32,056 bases of DNA from Comamonas sp. lk (GTDB taxonomy: Bacteria; Pseudomonadota; Gammaproteobacteria; Burkholderiales; Burkholderiaceae_C). Position numbers and translations under genes: made by a program. Positions 31,736 to 32,056 of the stretch are shown one piece after another (position 1 is the stretch's first letter; each line of letters opens with the position of its first letter). Where the stretch lies: positions 1 to 32,056 of the forward strand of contig CAMATX010000027.1 of the NCBI GenBank assembly GCA_945861345.1. Direction: 5' to 3'. A model generated the notes under the pieces. It did not search any database and was not told the origin of the DNA. It saw only the letters and a list, made by a program, of their open reading frames with translations.

Positions 31736-32056
31736 TCACGCCAGGGCGCGCTGGATGATGATTTTTTGCACGTCGCTGGTGCCTTCGTAAATTTGGCAGA
31801 CGCGCACATCGCGGTAAATACGCTCTACCGGAAAGTCGCTCACATAGCCATAGCCGCCCAGGGTTTGGATGGCTACGGTACATACTTTTTCAGCCATCTC
31901 GCTGGCAAACAGTTTGGCCATGGCCGCTTCTTTCAGGCAAGGCCGACCGGCATCGCGCAAGGCCGCTGCGTGCCATATCAATTGGCGCGCTGCCTCTAAC
32001 TGCGTTGCACACTCCGCCAGCCGAAAGCCCACCGCCTGGTGGTTAAAGATGGGCGC
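31736..32056 (-). CDS. Acyl-CoA dehydrogenase, C-terminal part
   Basis: The last 106 residues of an acyl-CoA dehydrogenase; the rest lies beyond the right edge. The frame is open to the edge and begins '[20 protein letters not shown]' (the FAD-proximal helix), continues '[20 protein letters not shown]', '[17 protein letters not shown]' and '[20 protein letters not shown]', then '[19 protein letters not shown]', ending 'IQRALA'. These are the closing helices of the fold; 'IYEGTSDVQ' is the usual family motif with the catalytic Glu for many short/medium-chain enzymes a few residues away. The chain-length class cannot be told. It leads an operon with the rhodanese and ychJ. Confidence 0.95.
   Translation of the reverse strand, partial: APIFNHQAVGFRLAECATQLEAARQLIWHAAALRDAGRPCLKEAAMAKLFASEMAEKVCTVAIQTLGGYGYVSDFPVERIYRDVRVCQIYEGTSDVQKIIIQRALA

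Noticed and set aside
1-32056. CRISPR arrays, rRNA and tRNA genes, complete insertion sequences
   Set aside because: No spaced direct repeats of CRISPR type, no tRNA cloverleaf or rRNA sequence, and no transposase were seen.

Overview
The window is a piece of a GC-rich bacterial chromosome whose gene content fits the Comamonadaceae (Betaproteobacteria, Burkholderiales; Rhodoferax, Polaromonas, Limnohabitans or Acidovorax-like). The evidence is PhaM, the DUF3717-DUF1289 protein, the order pyk - class II fba - purC - thioredoxin/TPR - purE - purK - sua5, and promoters of the form TAxAAT followed by CG. The assignment rests on recognised protein families and gene order, not on a database search.

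Layout. (a) 1-1610: the end of an integrative element of lower GC, with the start of a primase-polymerase gene cut by the left edge, a roughly 300-base interval holding a perfect 21-bp palindrome, and a complete tyrosine integrase. (b) 1694-4595: moaC, a BepA-like M48 protease and a TerC-family membrane protein. (c) 4710-9506: DUF3717-DUF1289 protein, NUDIX hydrolase, mnmA, pyk and fba. (d) 9541-14303: purC, a thioredoxin-TPR chaperedoxin on the other strand, then the tightly packed purE-purK-sua5. (e) 14311-17780 (minus strand): FIST-domain protein, PhaM, a secreted/anchored TPR protein and a small membrane protein. (f) 17902-21784: a LysR regulator overlapping a metallophosphoesterase, a TetR regulator, and a divergent dadA with a large inverted repeat between the last two. 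(g) 21809-25861: a LysR regulator divergent from beta-alanine:pyruvate aminotransferase and CoA-acylating (methyl)malonate-semialdehyde dehydrogenase, with a terminator-like hairpin between the two enzymes. (h) 25862-27043: a very AT-rich repeat-bearing leader, a small winged-helix regulator and an orphan MASE1-like membrane protein. (i) 27054-29489: the ABC-F ATPase uup and, convergent with it, an intact AbrB-type antitoxin beside a truncated PIN toxin that runs into uup. (j) 29520-32056 (minus strand): class III CoA-transferase, YchJ, rhodanese and the end of an acyl-CoA dehydrogenase.

How it works together. Most genes are core metabolism: glycolysis (pyk, fba), purine synthesis (purC, purE, purK), tRNA modification (mnmA, sua5) and molybdopterin synthesis. 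The best-defined local circuit is region (g): beta-alanine is transaminated to malonate semialdehyde, which is oxidised to acetyl-CoA, probably under the divergent LysR protein. The alanine formed could be further used, and a DadA-type amino-acid dehydrogenase lies just upstream under a separate TetR gene. The parts most likely to repay attention are the element edge, the decayed toxin-antitoxin pair, the AT-rich leader of the regulator plus MASE1-like pair, and several clean palindromes in regulatory positions. I did not find a clearly new multi-gene system.
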